Made by a program: the position numbers and the translations under genes. This document shows positions 29,045 through 38,083 of a stretch of DNA of 64,000 nt, piece after piece. The notes below the pieces were generated by a model. It was not told the origin of the DNA, ran no database searches, and saw only the letters and a list, made by a program, of their open reading frames with translations. The DNA lies in NCBI GenBank assembly GCA_963831155.1, contig CAWHOY010000008.1, positions 248,001 to 312,000 on the forward strand. Reading direction: 5' to 3'. Position 1 is the first letter of the stretch; each line of letters begins with the position of its first letter. Source of the DNA: CAVRXQ01 sp963831155. GTDB lineage: Bacteria; Actinomycetota; Acidimicrobiia; Acidimicrobiales; Bog-793.

Positions 29045-29662
29045 CTACGTCCCAAAGAGGCGGTCGCCGAAATCGCCGAGACCGGGGACGATGTAGGCCT
29101 GGTCGTTGAGTCCGTCGTCGAGCGCCGCCGTGAAGACGTTGAGTGCCGGGTGCGCCTGTGCGAGGTGATGAACTCCCTCTGGCGCGGCGACGACCGATAG
29201 CAGCGACACCTGTGTGGCGCCGGCGTCGAAGAGCGCGCCTGCCGCCGCGGCGGCCGAACCTCCGGTCGCGAGCATCGGGTCGAGGAGCAGCACGGCCCGC
29301 CCTTCGATCGGCGGAAGCTTCGAGTAATACAGCGACGGCTCGAAGGTCGCGTGATCGCGCTCCAGTCCGATGTAGCCGACGGGGATCTCGGGGAACAGCT
29401 CGGTCACCGCTTCGAGCATGCCGAGTCCGGCGCGCAGGATCGGCACGGCGACGAGTCCTTGCGCGATGCGCTCACCGGACGCCGTGGCGATCGGCGTCTC
29501 GACCTCGACCGACTCCGTCGCCACCGACCGCGTCGCCTCGAGGCACAAGACGAGCGCGAGGCGCTTGGCAAGGACGCGGAAAAGGGGCGGCGGCGTTCTC
29601 TTGTCGCGCAACGCGGCGAGGAGCGTCTTCGCGAGCGGGTGGTCGACGACGGTGAGCGCCAC
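29045..29662 (-). CDS. upp: Uracil phosphoribosyltransferase
   Basis: A 205-residue UPRT making UMP from uracil and PRPP. The PRPP loop is LLDPMLATGGSAAAAA; PILRAGLGML, VGYIGLERD and the uracil site YIVPGLGDFGDR are all present. The GTG start at 29662 has AAGGGGGA upstream. It is the last gene of the minus-strand unit deoC - aldehyde dehydrogenase - second aldehyde dehydrogenase, 28 nt downstream of the latter, linking base salvage to deoxyribose breakdown. Confidence 0.95.
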   Translation of the reverse strand: MALTVVDHPLAKTLLAALRDKRTPPPLFRVLAKRLALVLCLEATRSVATESVEVETPIATASGERIAQGLVAVPILRAGLGMLEAVTELFPEIPVGYIGLERDHATFEPSLYYSKLPPIEGRAVLLLDPMLATGGSAAAAAGALFDAGATQVSLLSVVAAPEGVHHLAQAHPALNVFTAALDDGLNDQAYIVPGLGDFGDRLFGT

Positions 29663-29690
29663 CAGTCCCCCTTGTCCTCAGTCAGCGTTC

Positions 29691-30559
29691 TCAGACGCCG
29701 ATCGGGTGCCAGACGGTCTTCGTCTCGATGAAAGAGAGCATGCGCCGCGGATTCGGCGGCGCCATCCAGTCGACCTCGCCACTTGGTGGACGGAGTACGC
29801 GCTTCACGTTCGTCGCCGCCTGTCGCTCGAGCTCCGCCGCGAGCTCGAGCGGCGCGCCGGCGAGGTCGAGCGCGTCGACGTCACGGTGCTGAGCGATCAC
29901 CGGCGCCAGCTCGGCGACGTGCCCGGTGACGATGTTGACGACGCCGCCCGGCAGATCTGACGTCGCGAGCACCTCGGCGAGCGTCACCGCCGGCAGCGGA
30001 CGGGCGTCACTCGCGACGACGACCGTCGTGTTTCCCGTCGTGATCACCGGGGCGATGGTGGAGATGAGTCCGAGGAACGAGGAGTCCTGTGGGGCCAAGA
30101 CGCCGACGACACCCGTCGGTTCGGGGATCGAGAAATCGAAATACGGGCCGGCAACGGGATTGGACGAGCCGGCGATCTGGGCGACCTTGTCCGACCACCC
30201 CGCGTACCAAATGACACGGTCGATCGCCGCGTCGACGATCGATCGAGCATCTGCCTTGTCGAGGCCTTCGCTTTCGCGCGCCGCCGAGACGAACTGGGCG
30301 CGCCGGTCCTCGAGCATCTCGCCGACGCGGTAGAGGATCTGGCCGCGCAGGTACGCCGTCGCCGCCGACCAGCCGCCGAGCGCGCCGCGCGCCGCGACGA
30401 CCGCGTCGCGGATGTCCTTTCGTGATCCCCAGGCGACATTGGCGAGGAAGCTGCCGTCGGCGGCGTTGACGATGTAGGAGCGGCCGGACTCAGAACGCGG
30501 AACGCGCCGCCGATGTAGAGCTTGTAGGTCTTGTTGACCGCGACACGAGTCTCAGACAT
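29691..30559 (-). pseudogene. Pseudo-aldehyde dehydrogenase domain (ALDH16 C-half?), one frameshift
   Basis: It starts at the ATG at 30559, overlapping the preceding dehydrogenase by 8 nt. The frame breaks near 30500: reading gives IGGAFR then nonsense, while the next frame continues SESGRSYIVNAADGS. One missing C in a CC run would restore the typical IGGAFPRSESGRSY. The rest is intact to a stop at 29691, about 289 residues in all. It contains the Rossmann part (PTGVVGVLAPQDSS, LPGGVVNIVTGH) but no catalytic Cys domain. The two overlapping genes together (about 785 residues) match an ALDH16 protein, which has an active and a pseudo-dehydrogenase half. The break may be a real mutation or a sequencing error. 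Confidence 0.65.
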
Positions 30560-32042
30560 CGAGGTAGGCCCCGAGACCGTGGCGGCCGCCCTCGCGCCCG
30601 AAGCCCGATTCGCGATAGCCACCAAAGGGGCTTGTCGGGTCGAAGCGGTTGTAGGTGTTCGCCCAGACGACCCCGGCACGCAGCTGGCTCGCCATCCAGA
30701 GAATCCGGCTGCCCTTTTCGGTCCACACCCCGGCCGAGAGCCCGTAGGTTGTGTTGTTCGCCTTCTTCACCGCTTCTTCGGGGGTGCGGAAGGTGAGCAC
30801 CGAGAGCACCGGTCCGAAGATCTCCTCTCGGGCGATGCGGTGCGCCTGGGAGACGCCGGTGAAGACGGTCGGCGGGAACCAATAGCCCCGCTGGGGCAGC
30901 GTGCATGGCGGCGACCAGCGTTCGGCGCCCTCGGACTCGCCGATCGCCGACAGCTCGCGAATCTTTTGCAACTGCTCGGCTGAGTTGATCGCCCCGATGT
31001 CGGTGTTCTTGTCGAGCGGGTCGCCGAGCCGCAGCGTGCCAAGGCGCGTCCTCAACTGCTCGACGATGGCGTCGGCGACCGACTCTTGGACCAAAAGGCG
31101 CGACCCGGCGCAGCAGACGTGTCCCTGATTGAAAAAGATGCCGTTGACGATGCCTTCGATCGCCTGGGAGATTGGCGCGTCCTCGAAGACGACGTTCGCG
31201 GCCTTGCCGCCGAGCTCCAACGTGAGGCGTTTGTGCGTTCCGGCGACGGCGCGCTGGATCGCCTTTCCGACCTCGGTCGAACCGGTGAAGGCCACCTTGT
31301 CGACGCCGCGGTGCGTGACGATGCCGGCACCGGTGTCGCCTGCCCCGGTGACGATGTTGACGACGCCCGGGGGGAGATCTGCTTGGTTGCAGATCTCGGC
31401 GAGCAAAAGCGCGCTGAGCGGCGTCGTCTCGGCCGGCTTCAGCACACAGGTGTTGCCGGCCGCGAGTGCTGGCGCGAGCTTCCACGCCGCCATCAACAAC
31501 GGGAAGTTCCAGGGGATGACCTGGCCGGCAACCCCGATCGGCTTCGGGTTGGGACCGAACCCGGCGTACTCGAGCTTGTCGGCCCAGCCCGCGTAGTAAA
31601 AGAAGTGGGCCGCGGAGAGCGGCACGTCGACGTCGCGCGACTCCCGGATCGGCTTGCCGTTGTCGAGGCTCTCCAGGACGGCGAGCTCGCGTGAGCGCTC
31701 CTGGATGATGCGGGCGATGCGGTAGAGGTACTTCGCCCGGTCGGCCGGGCGCATCGACCCCCACACCTCCTCGTACGCGCGGCGCGCGGCGGCGACCGCG
31801 CGGTCGATGTCCTGCGGTCCGGCGGCGGAGACCTCGGCGAGGACTTCTTCAGAAGCCGGATTCACCGTTTTGAAGACGCCGCCGTCGATCGGCTCGACGA
31901 ACTCGCCGTCGACGAAAAGCCCGTAGGAGCTCTGGATGTTGACGACGGCTCGCGACTCGGGGGCGGGTGCGTACTCGAACTGCGGGCGGTCGACGACCTC
32001 GGCCGACGTGGGCACGGGGCGGTCACTCGATGCTGAAGTCAT
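30552..32042 (-). CDS. Aldehyde dehydrogenase (ALDH16-like N-half)
   Basis: A 496-residue NAD(P)-dependent aldehyde dehydrogenase with all hallmarks: VIPWNFPLLMAAWKLAPALA, FTGSTEVGKAI, LELGGKAANVV and the catalytic Cys in QGHVCCAGSRLLVQE, then EEIFGPVLSVL. It overlaps deoC by 20 nt and precedes the half-length pseudo-dehydrogenase. DeoC splits deoxyribose 5-phosphate into glyceraldehyde 3-phosphate and acetaldehyde, so acetaldehyde oxidation to acetate is a plausible job. The QGHVCCAG motif and the deoC neighbour favour the ALDH16 group. Confidence 0.9.
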   Translation of the reverse strand: MTSASSDRPVPTSAEVVDRPQFEYAPAPESRAVVNIQSSYGLFVDGEFVEPIDGGVFKTVNPASEEVLAEVSAAGPQDIDRAVAAARRAYEEVWGSMRPADRAKYLYRIARIIQERSRELAVLESLDNGKPIRESRDVDVPLSAAHFFYYAGWADKLEYAGFGPNPKPIGVAGQVIPWNFPLLMAAWKLAPALAAGNTCVLKPAETTPLSALLLAEICNQADLPPGVVNIVTGAGDTGAGIVTHRGVDKVAFTGSTEVGKAIQRAVAGTHKRLTLELGGKAANVVFEDAPISQAIEGIVNGIFFNQGHVCCAGSRLLVQESVADAIVEQLRTRLGTLRLGDPLDKNTDIGAINSAEQLQKIRELSAIGESEGAERWSPPCTLPQRGYWFPPTVFTGVSQAHRIAREEIFGPVLSVLTFRTPEEAVKKANNTTYGLSAGVWTEKGSRILWMASQLRAGVVWANTYNRFDPTSPFGGYRESGFGREGGRHGLGAYLDV

Positions 32043-33000
32043 CGGTCCCCGCGTACGCGCCTGTGAGCTGCTTGCGACGCTGCATCAAAAGATCGTTCAA
32101 CAAGCTCGACGCGCCGATGCGGAAGTGCGCGGCGTCGAGCCAGTCCGAGCCCGCCGTCTCGTTGACGACGACGAGGTATCGGATCGCATCCTTCGCGGTG
32201 CGAATCCCACCGGCGACCTTCACGCCGACTTGGACGCCGGTCATCTGCGCGAAGTCGCGCACCGCCTCCAGCATGACGAGCGCGACCGGCAACGTCGCAG
32301 CCGGCGCCACCTTTCCCGTCGAGGTCTTGACGAAATCGGCGCCCCCCAACATCGCGATCCACGAGGCACGGCGCACGTTGTCGTAGGTGGCGAGCTCGCC
32401 GGTTTCGAGGATCACCTTCAAATGAATCAGTCCGCAGGTCTCCTTCACCGCGCGTACCTCCTCGAGGACCTGCGCGTAGCGACCGGTCAGAAAGGCGCCG
32501 CGATCGATGACCATGTCGACCTCGTCAGCGCCCGCTTCGATCGCGTCTGTCACGTCGGCGAGCTTCACGGCGAGCGACGCTCGCCCAGAGGGAAAGGCCG
32601 TCGCTACGGACGCCACCTTGACCTGCGAGCCGACGAGCGAGTGCTTCGCCCCTGCGACGAGGTCGGGATAGACGCAGACCGCGGCGACGGGTGGGACCGA
32701 CGGGTCAGAGGGGTCGGGCTGGCGGGCCTTGTCGCACAGCGAGAGCACCTTGCCCGGAGTGTCAGCGCCTTCGAGGGTCGTCAGGTCGACCATCGAGATC
32801 GCCCGCTCGAGTGCCCAGATCTTCGAGCCCGCCTTTATCGAGCGGGTCGACAACGACGCGACGCGGGCTTCTGCACCGACCTGGTCCACGCCGGGCAGCC
32901 CTTGCAGGTAGCGGCGGAGGGCCCCTTCCGAGCGGACGACGTCTGCGAGGCGGCTGTCGATGAGCGTCCGAGACGGGCGCGTTGTCATCGAAAGGTTCAT
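32023..33000 (-). CDS. deoC: Deoxyribose-phosphate aldolase
   Basis: A class I aldolase of about 325 residues that cleaves 2-deoxyribose 5-phosphate. The Schiff-base Lys lies in GADFVKTSTGK, the second Lys in GVKVAGGIRTAKDA, and Asp in ADEVDMVIDRG. The ATG at 33000 (MNLSMTTRP) is preferred over a GTG/ATG further up because the upstream codons are low complexity. It is the first gene of the operon and is divergent from the GDPD gene across 160 bp. Confidence 0.93.
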   Translation of the reverse strand: MNLSMTTRPSRTLIDSRLADVVRSEGALRRYLQGLPGVDQVGAEARVASLSTRSIKAGSKIWALERAISMVDLTTLEGADTPGKVLSLCDKARQPDPSDPSVPPVAAVCVYPDLVAGAKHSLVGSQVKVASVATAFPSGRASLAVKLADVTDAIEAGADEVDMVIDRGAFLTGRYAQVLEEVRAVKETCGLIHLKVILETGELATYDNVRRASWIAMLGGADFVKTSTGKVAPAATLPVALVMLEAVRDFAQMTGVQVGVKVAGGIRTAKDAIRYLVVVNETAGSDWLDAAHFRIGASSLLNDLLMQRRKQLTGAYAGTDDFSIE

Positions 33001-33160
33001 CTCGGACTCCCGCTCACCTGCGCGCTCGGCGGCGGGGGAGGTGCTCGTCACGGCGTGGCCGATTCCTCTCCGCATCGCCGCACCGGGCGTGCGGCGGCGT
33101 TCATCCTACTGAGGGTCAAAAATTGGCCTCCCGGTCACGGGCACCCGGTAAAAAGCGGGG

Positions 33161-34018
33161 GTGGCGAATCCGTGGCTCGAGCGTCGGGTGATCGCCTACG
33201 CCCACCAGGGCGGGGAGTCCGAGGCGCCGTCATCGACGCTCTACGCCGTCGACCGCGCCCTCGCCTTGGGCACGACCGGCATCGAGCTCGACGTCCACGC
33301 GACGAGAGACGGTGAGCTCGTCGTCTGCCACGACGCAACCGTCGACCGGACGACGGACGGCGCCGGCGCGATCGCCACGATGACGCTCGCCGAGCTCCGC
33401 CAGCTCGACAACGCCTACTGGTTTGTGCCCGGTGAAAAGGCTGTCCATGACCGTGCGGTGGTTGACTACCCCTTGCGCGGCCGTGCCCCGGCTGACCGCC
33501 GATTCGCGGTGCCAACGCTTTCGGAGGTGCTTGCGCTGACGGGAGCCTGCGCGCTCAACCTCGACATCAAACAAACGGCGCCGGCGGTCGCGCCCTACGA
33601 GGAAGCGCTCGCCGCGGCGCTGCGAGACTGCGCCCGGCCCGACCTCGTCATCGTCGCCTCGTTCCACGATGCGGCGACGGAGCGATTCAAAGCGCTCGCC
33701 CCCGAGATTGGGACGTCACCGGGACAGAACGAGGTGACGTCGTTCATCCAGTCGGTCGTCAGAGGAGAGGATCCGGATGCAGCGATCGCGAGGCACGTGG
33801 CGATCCAGGTTCCGCCGCGAGCCTTCGGCATCGAGCTCGTCACCGAGTCCTTCGTTTCGACCGCGCACGATTACGGCTTGGCGGTACATGTCTGGACGAT
33901 CGACGATCCGGAAGAGATCAGGCAGCTTTGTCGACTCGGCGTCGACGCGGTGATGTCCGATCGCCCATCTGTGCTCGTGGAGACGCTCGCCGAGCTCGAT
34001 TGTGCGTGGAGGCGATGA
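33161..34018 (+). CDS. Glycerophosphodiester phosphodiesterase family protein
   Basis: A 285-residue GDPD-type TIM barrel with no signal peptide: AHQGGESEAPSSTLYA, GIELDVHATRDGELVVCHD, NLDIK and a final VHVWTIDDPEEIRQL with GVDAVMSDRP. The usual HRG motif is HQG here and PENT is replaced by APSST, a variant I believe is common in actinobacterial members. It probably releases glycerol 3-phosphate from phospholipid head-group diesters in the cytosol. Confidence 0.88.
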   Translation: MANPWLERRVIAYAHQGGESEAPSSTLYAVDRALALGTTGIELDVHATRDGELVVCHDATVDRTTDGAGAIATMTLAELRQLDNAYWFVPGEKAVHDRAVVDYPLRGRAPADRRFAVPTLSEVLALTGACALNLDIKQTAPAVAPYEEALAAALRDCARPDLVIVASFHDAATERFKALAPEIGTSPGQNEVTSFIQSVVRGEDPDAAIARHVAIQVPPRAFGIELVTESFVSTAHDYGLAVHVWTIDDPEEIRQLCRLGVDAVMSDRPSVLVETLAELDCAWRR

Positions 34019-34026
34019 GCGAAGGG

Positions 34027-34110
34027 TCAGCCGCGACCGCAGTTCGGCTTCTTGCCATGATTGGCGTTCTTTTTCTTGCGCAGCTTGCGTTTGACGGTTC
34101 GCTTCGACAC
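34027..34110 (-). CDS. Putative ribosomal protein bL37 (27 residues)
   Basis: A very short basic reading frame starting at GTG 34110 and ending 9 nt after the GDPD stop on the other strand. It begins MSKRTVKRKLRKKKN and continues ANHGKKPN, which fits the tiny actinobacterial 50S protein bL37 known from mycobacteria (basic N-terminus and an ANHGKRPN-type end). No obvious Shine-Dalgarno is present, which is common for such genes. Identification rests on the ANHGKKPN motif and the size; it is easily missed by gene callers. Confidence 0.7.
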   Translation of the reverse strand: MSKRTVKRKLRKKKNANHGKKPNCGRG

Positions 34111-34152
34111 GGCGGCGAAGTGTACCTGGGAGCCAGGTAGCCTCGAACCGAG

Positions 34153-35229
34153 ATGGAGCGCGTCGGTCTTGTCGGTCTGCCGAACGCCGGCAAGTCGCTG
34201 TTGTTCAACGCGCTCACCGGTGGGAACGTCCCGGTGGCGACCCATCCGTTCACGACGACCGAGACCGCGGTCGGCGTAGCGCACGTTCCCGACCACCGGC
34301 TGTACGCGCTGGCGAAGATGAGTGCTAGTCGCAAGGTCGTCGAGGCGGCGGTCGAGGTCGTCGACATCGCGGGGCTCGTCGCCGGTGCAGAACGCGGCGA
34401 GGGACTCGGCAACCGCTTTCTTGCTGGGATCCGTGAAGTCGACGCACTCTGCCTCGTGTTGCGCAGCTTCGCCGATGACGAGGTGAGCGGCGAGCGCGAC
34501 CCCCTGTCGGCGCTGTCGGTGCTCGAGCTCGAGCTCGTGCTCGCCGACGCGGCGTCGATCGAGGTGCAGATCGCGAAACAGCAGAAAGCTGCACGCGTGA
34601 ACCCATCGCTCGCCGGCGCCGCCGACGCGATGAAAGCCGCGCAGGTGGTCCTGCAATCGGGGACTCCGCTCTACCGATCCGCGCTTTCAAAGGAGACGCG
34701 CGACGCGCTCGCGCCGCTCTTTTTGTTGACGAACAAGCCGGTCTTCTGTGTCGTGAACATCGACGAGGAAGAGATTGCCGAAGGCGACTCCGTCGTGAAG
34801 CCCGTCGCGCAGGAGCTCGGCGAACACACCGAAGTGCTCGCCGTGTGCGTCGCGCTCGAAGCAGAGGCGCGCCTTTTGGACGCACAGGACCGTTCAGAGA
34901 TGCTCGAGGGGCTCGGCCTCGGAGAGGGCGCGCTTCCGCGAGTGGCCCGCGCGCTCTACGAGACGGTCGGCCGGTGGACGTTCCTCACAACCGGTGAAAA
35001 GGAATCACGCGCCTGGACCTTTCGGCGCGGCGCGAAGGCTCCAGAGTGCGCCGGGGTGATCCACTCCGACTTGCAACGCGGCTTCATCCGGGCCGAAGTC
35101 ATCGCTTGGGACGAGCTGCTGGCGCTCGGCTCCTGGCACTCGGCGAAGGTGGCCGGAAAGATCCGTCTCGAGGGCAAGGACTACGAGGTGAAAGACGGCG
35201 ATACCCTCGAGATTCGGTTCAACGTTTGA
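34153..35229 (+). CDS. ychF: Redox-responsive ribosome-binding ATPase YchF
   Basis: A 358-residue Obg-like ATPase: P-loop GLPNAGKSLLFNALTG, switch TTETAVG, VDIAGLVAGAERGEGLGNRF, and the changed G4 region typical of YchF. It has a coiled-coil middle segment and a C-terminal TGS domain (TTGEKESRAWTF ... VKDGDTLEIRFNV). It starts a plus-strand run of housekeeping genes. A role in translation and oxidative stress is known for the family. Confidence 0.95.
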   Translation: MERVGLVGLPNAGKSLLFNALTGGNVPVATHPFTTTETAVGVAHVPDHRLYALAKMSASRKVVEAAVEVVDIAGLVAGAERGEGLGNRFLAGIREVDALCLVLRSFADDEVSGERDPLSALSVLELELVLADAASIEVQIAKQQKAARVNPSLAGAADAMKAAQVVLQSGTPLYRSALSKETRDALAPLFLLTNKPVFCVVNIDEEEIAEGDSVVKPVAQELGEHTEVLAVCVALEAEARLLDAQDRSEMLEGLGLGEGALPRVARALYETVGRWTFLTTGEKESRAWTFRRGAKAPECAGVIHSDLQRGFIRAEVIAWDELLALGSWHSAKVAGKIRLEGKDYEVKDGDTLEIRFNV

Positions 35230-35281
35230 GAGGGGAGTGGTCGCCGAGCGATCGGCGTCCACGACGATGAGGGAGAACTGA

Positions 35282-35611
35282 GTGGCCTGGCTCCTGCGCG
35301 GCGGTGAAGTGCTCGCGAGCCTCGACCTCGCGCGCTCGTGGAAGGACCGGGGAATCGGCCTCATCGGTCGGCGATCCTTCGAAGGTGCAATGCTGTTCGA
35401 ACCCTGCCGAGCGGTGCACACAATCGGGATGCGCTTTCCTCTTGACGTGGCCTTCCTGGACGAACGTCGCGCCGTCATCGCGATGACGCGGATGGCTCCG
35501 CTGAGGATCGGTCTCCCGCGATTTGCCGCTCGCTCTGTCCTCGAAGCGCAAGGCGGTGCGTTCGAGCGGTGGAATCTTGCGCTCGGAGACACGCTCGAAA
35601 TAAAGGAGTGA
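35282..35611 (+). CDS. DUF192 family protein
   Basis: A 109-residue protein matching the DUF192 beta fold: RGIGLIGRRSFEGAMLF, then VHTIGMRFPLDVAFLDE and ARSVLEAQGGAFERWNLALGD. It starts at a GTG and overlaps the rsmI start (GTGA). The function of the family is unknown; many members are exported, but this one lacks a signal peptide. Confidence 0.88.
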   Translation: MAWLLRGGEVLASLDLARSWKDRGIGLIGRRSFEGAMLFEPCRAVHTIGMRFPLDVAFLDERRAVIAMTRMAPLRIGLPRFAARSVLEAQGGAFERWNLALGDTLEIKE

Positions 35612-36531
35612 CCACCGCCGATCGCGTTCGGGTCACGGAGCCGGACTCTGCTCGACTGGCAATCGTCTCCACCCCGATTGGCAACGTCGACGATCTGTCG
35701 CGACGCGCCCTCGACGTACTGTCCTCGGCGGACGTCATCTTCTGCGAGGACACCCGGCACACCGGTCTGCTACTCACGAGGGTAGGAATCGAGAAACGAC
35801 ACCTCGTTTCGCTCAACGCCCACAACGAAGCCGCGCGAATCGCGAAGGCGATCGACGCTTTGAGCCGCGGTGAAGACCTGGCGCTCGTGTCTGACGCCGG
35901 CACACCACTCGTTTCTGATCCCGGCGCCCGACTTTGCGCGGCCGTGATCGATGCCGGTTATCCAGTCGTGCCGGTACCAGGACCGTCGGCGGCGCTCGCC
36001 GCGCTCGTCGTCAGTGGCTTCGATACGAGCCGCTTCGAGTTCTTCGGTTTCCTCCCGAAATCGGGACGTCTTCGCGCGAATCGCCTCCGGGCGATCGCCG
36101 AGTCGACGATCCCGTCGATCGTTTTCGAGTCGCCTCGACGTGTCACGGCGACCCTCGGGGACTTCGCGGCCATGACGGGAGCCGACCGGCGCGTCGTCGT
36201 CGCACGGGAACTGACAAAGCTCTTCGAAGAGGTATGGCGCGGCTCGATCGGAGACGCCGTCGAGCGCGCGCAGTCGGTCGAGCCGATCGGCGAGCACGTC
36301 TTGGTCATCGAAGGACGCGACGACGCTGGAATGGTCGACGAAGGCTCGATCCGCGCGGCGCTGGCGGCGCTCGTCGACGCCGGTCTTACGCCAACCGATG
36401 CCGTCCGCGCGGTCGAAATCCTCCTCGGCGTGCCGCACCGGGTTGCCTACGAACAGCGGCTCGCGCTCGAACCCGAGGCGGAAGCCCCAGGGAAAGCACC
36501 GCGTCGGGCACGGAAGGCGATTCGGGGCTGA
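35608..36531 (+). CDS. rsmI: 16S rRNA (cytidine1402-2'-O)-methyltransferase
   Basis: A 307-residue tetrapyrrole-methylase-fold enzyme that 2'-O-methylates C1402 of 16S rRNA. Motifs are IVSTPIGNVDDLSRRALDVL, IFCEDTRHTGLLL, LVSDAGTPLVSDPGARL, PVPGPSAALAALVVSG and FEFFGFLP. The GTG start overlaps the DUF192 stop. It is 16 nt upstream of metG, an arrangement common in actinobacteria. Confidence 0.94.
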   Translation: MTTADRVRVTEPDSARLAIVSTPIGNVDDLSRRALDVLSSADVIFCEDTRHTGLLLTRVGIEKRHLVSLNAHNEAARIAKAIDALSRGEDLALVSDAGTPLVSDPGARLCAAVIDAGYPVVPVPGPSAALAALVVSGFDTSRFEFFGFLPKSGRLRANRLRAIAESTIPSIVFESPRRVTATLGDFAAMTGADRRVVVARELTKLFEEVWRGSIGDAVERAQSVEPIGEHVLVIEGRDDAGMVDEGSIRAALAALVDAGLTPTDAVRAVEILLGVPHRVAYEQRLALEPEAEAPGKAPRRARKAIRG

Positions 36532-36547
36532 ACACTACGCTGACCAG

Positions 36548-38083
36548 GTGCGCGGCACGTTCTACATCACGACGCCGATCTACTACGTCACGGACCGGCC
36601 ACATCTCGGCACGTACTACACGATGGTCCTCGCCGATTCACTGGCGCGCTGGCACAGACTTGCTGGCGATGACGTTCGCTTCCTCACAGGGACCGATGAA
36701 CACGGGCTGAAAGTTGTCCGCGCTGCAGAGGCGGCGGGGAAGACCCCGCAGTCCTGGGTCGACGAGACGAGTGCGTACTTCTCCGACGCCTGGAGTGCGC
36801 TCGACATCTCGAACGACGACTTCATCCGCACGACAGAGAAGCGTCACGAAGACGCCGTCGCGAAGTTCCTGCAAGCGATCTACGACAACGGCTACATATA
36901 CAAGGGGATCTACGCCGGCTGGTACTGCGTCTCGTGCGAGGCGTACTACCACGAGGAGGAGCTCGAAGAGGGCCACCGTTGCCCGATCCACGGCACCCCG
37001 GCCGAGTGGCTCACCGAAGAGAATTACTTCTTCGCGCTCTCGCGCCTGTCCGAGCAGCTCACCGAGTGGTACGCCGCTGTACCCGACGCAGTCGTGCCCG
37101 AGATCCGCAAGAACGAGGCGCTCGGGCTGATTCGCATGGGCCTCGAGGACGTTTCGATCTCGCGCACCGCGTTCGATTGGGGCGTACGCGTCCCGTGGGA
37201 CAAAGAACACGTCGTCTATGTCTGGTTCGACGCGCTGATCAACTACGTCACCGCGGCCGGGTACGGCACCGACGAATCCGCGTTCGCGAAGTGGTGGCCA
37301 CACGTCCATCACGTCATCGGCAAGGACATCGTTCGTTTCCACTGCGTGTGGTGGCCGGCGATGTGCATCGCGGCCGGTATCCCACCTCCGCGCCAGGTAC
37401 TGGCGCACGGATGGCTGCTCGTCGCGGGGGAGAAGATGTCGAAGTCGAAGGCGAACCAGATCGACCCCGTGGAGCTCGCCGGTGACGTCGGACTCGAACC
37501 GCTTCGCTATCACCTGCTGCGCGACATCGTCTTCGGCAACGACGGCGAGTTCAGCTATGAGGGATTGATCGACCGATACAACGCCGACCTCGCGAACAAC
37601 CTCGGCAATCTGTTACAACGCGTCTCGACCGTCGTCCACCAAAAGTCAGCCGGTGTCGGTCCGAGGCCGACGCCACCAGAAGCAGGTACGCGTCTTTCGG
37701 CGCTCGTCACCGACGCCACGCAGGCCGCCGCGGAATTCTGGGAGCGTTCGGATCCCAAGGGAGCGCTCGAAGAGACGTGGCGGTTGATTCGTGACGCGAA
37801 CGCCGAGCTCGAGTCCAGCGAACCGTGGAAGCTGCCGCCTGGCGAAGCCGTCGACGCGATCTTGGGAGACGCCCTCGAGGTGTTGCGGATCATTGCCGTC
37901 CTCGTCGCGCCGGCGATGCCGAAGGCTGCGAAGGAAATCTGGCGGCGGCTCGGGATGCCCGGCGAGGTCGACGAACCCGGGATCGTCGCACGCGGCACCC
38001 TCGACTGGGGTGGGTATCCGGGCGGGATCGCCGTCGAAAAGGGAGCGCCGCTCTTCCCCCGCCGCCAGACCGCCGCGCCGTGA
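36548..38083 (+). CDS. metG: Methionyl-tRNA synthetase
   Basis: A class I aminoacyl-tRNA synthetase of 511 residues. The N-terminus TPIYYVTDRPHLGTYYTMV includes the HIGH-like signature (HLGT); CVSCEAYYHEEEL with CPIH is the knuckle segment; GEKMSKSKAN is the KMSKS loop. The GTG at 36548 is chosen because it gives the normal N-terminus. There is no C-terminal tRNA-binding (EMAP-like) domain, as in short bacterial MetRS. The stop overlaps the tatD start. Confidence 0.95.
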   Translation: MRGTFYITTPIYYVTDRPHLGTYYTMVLADSLARWHRLAGDDVRFLTGTDEHGLKVVRAAEAAGKTPQSWVDETSAYFSDAWSALDISNDDFIRTTEKRHEDAVAKFLQAIYDNGYIYKGIYAGWYCVSCEAYYHEEELEEGHRCPIHGTPAEWLTEENYFFALSRLSEQLTEWYAAVPDAVVPEIRKNEALGLIRMGLEDVSISRTAFDWGVRVPWDKEHVVYVWFDALINYVTAAGYGTDESAFAKWWPHVHHVIGKDIVRFHCVWWPAMCIAAGIPPPRQVLAHGWLLVAGEKMSKSKANQIDPVELAGDVGLEPLRYHLLRDIVFGNDGEFSYEGLIDRYNADLANNLGNLLQRVSTVVHQKSAGVGPRPTPPEAGTRLSALVTDATQAAAEFWERSDPKGALEETWRLIRDANAELESSEPWKLPPGEAVDAILGDALEVLRIIAVLVAPAMPKAAKEIWRRLGMPGEVDEPGIVARGTLDWGGYPGGIAVEKGAPLFPRRQTAAP

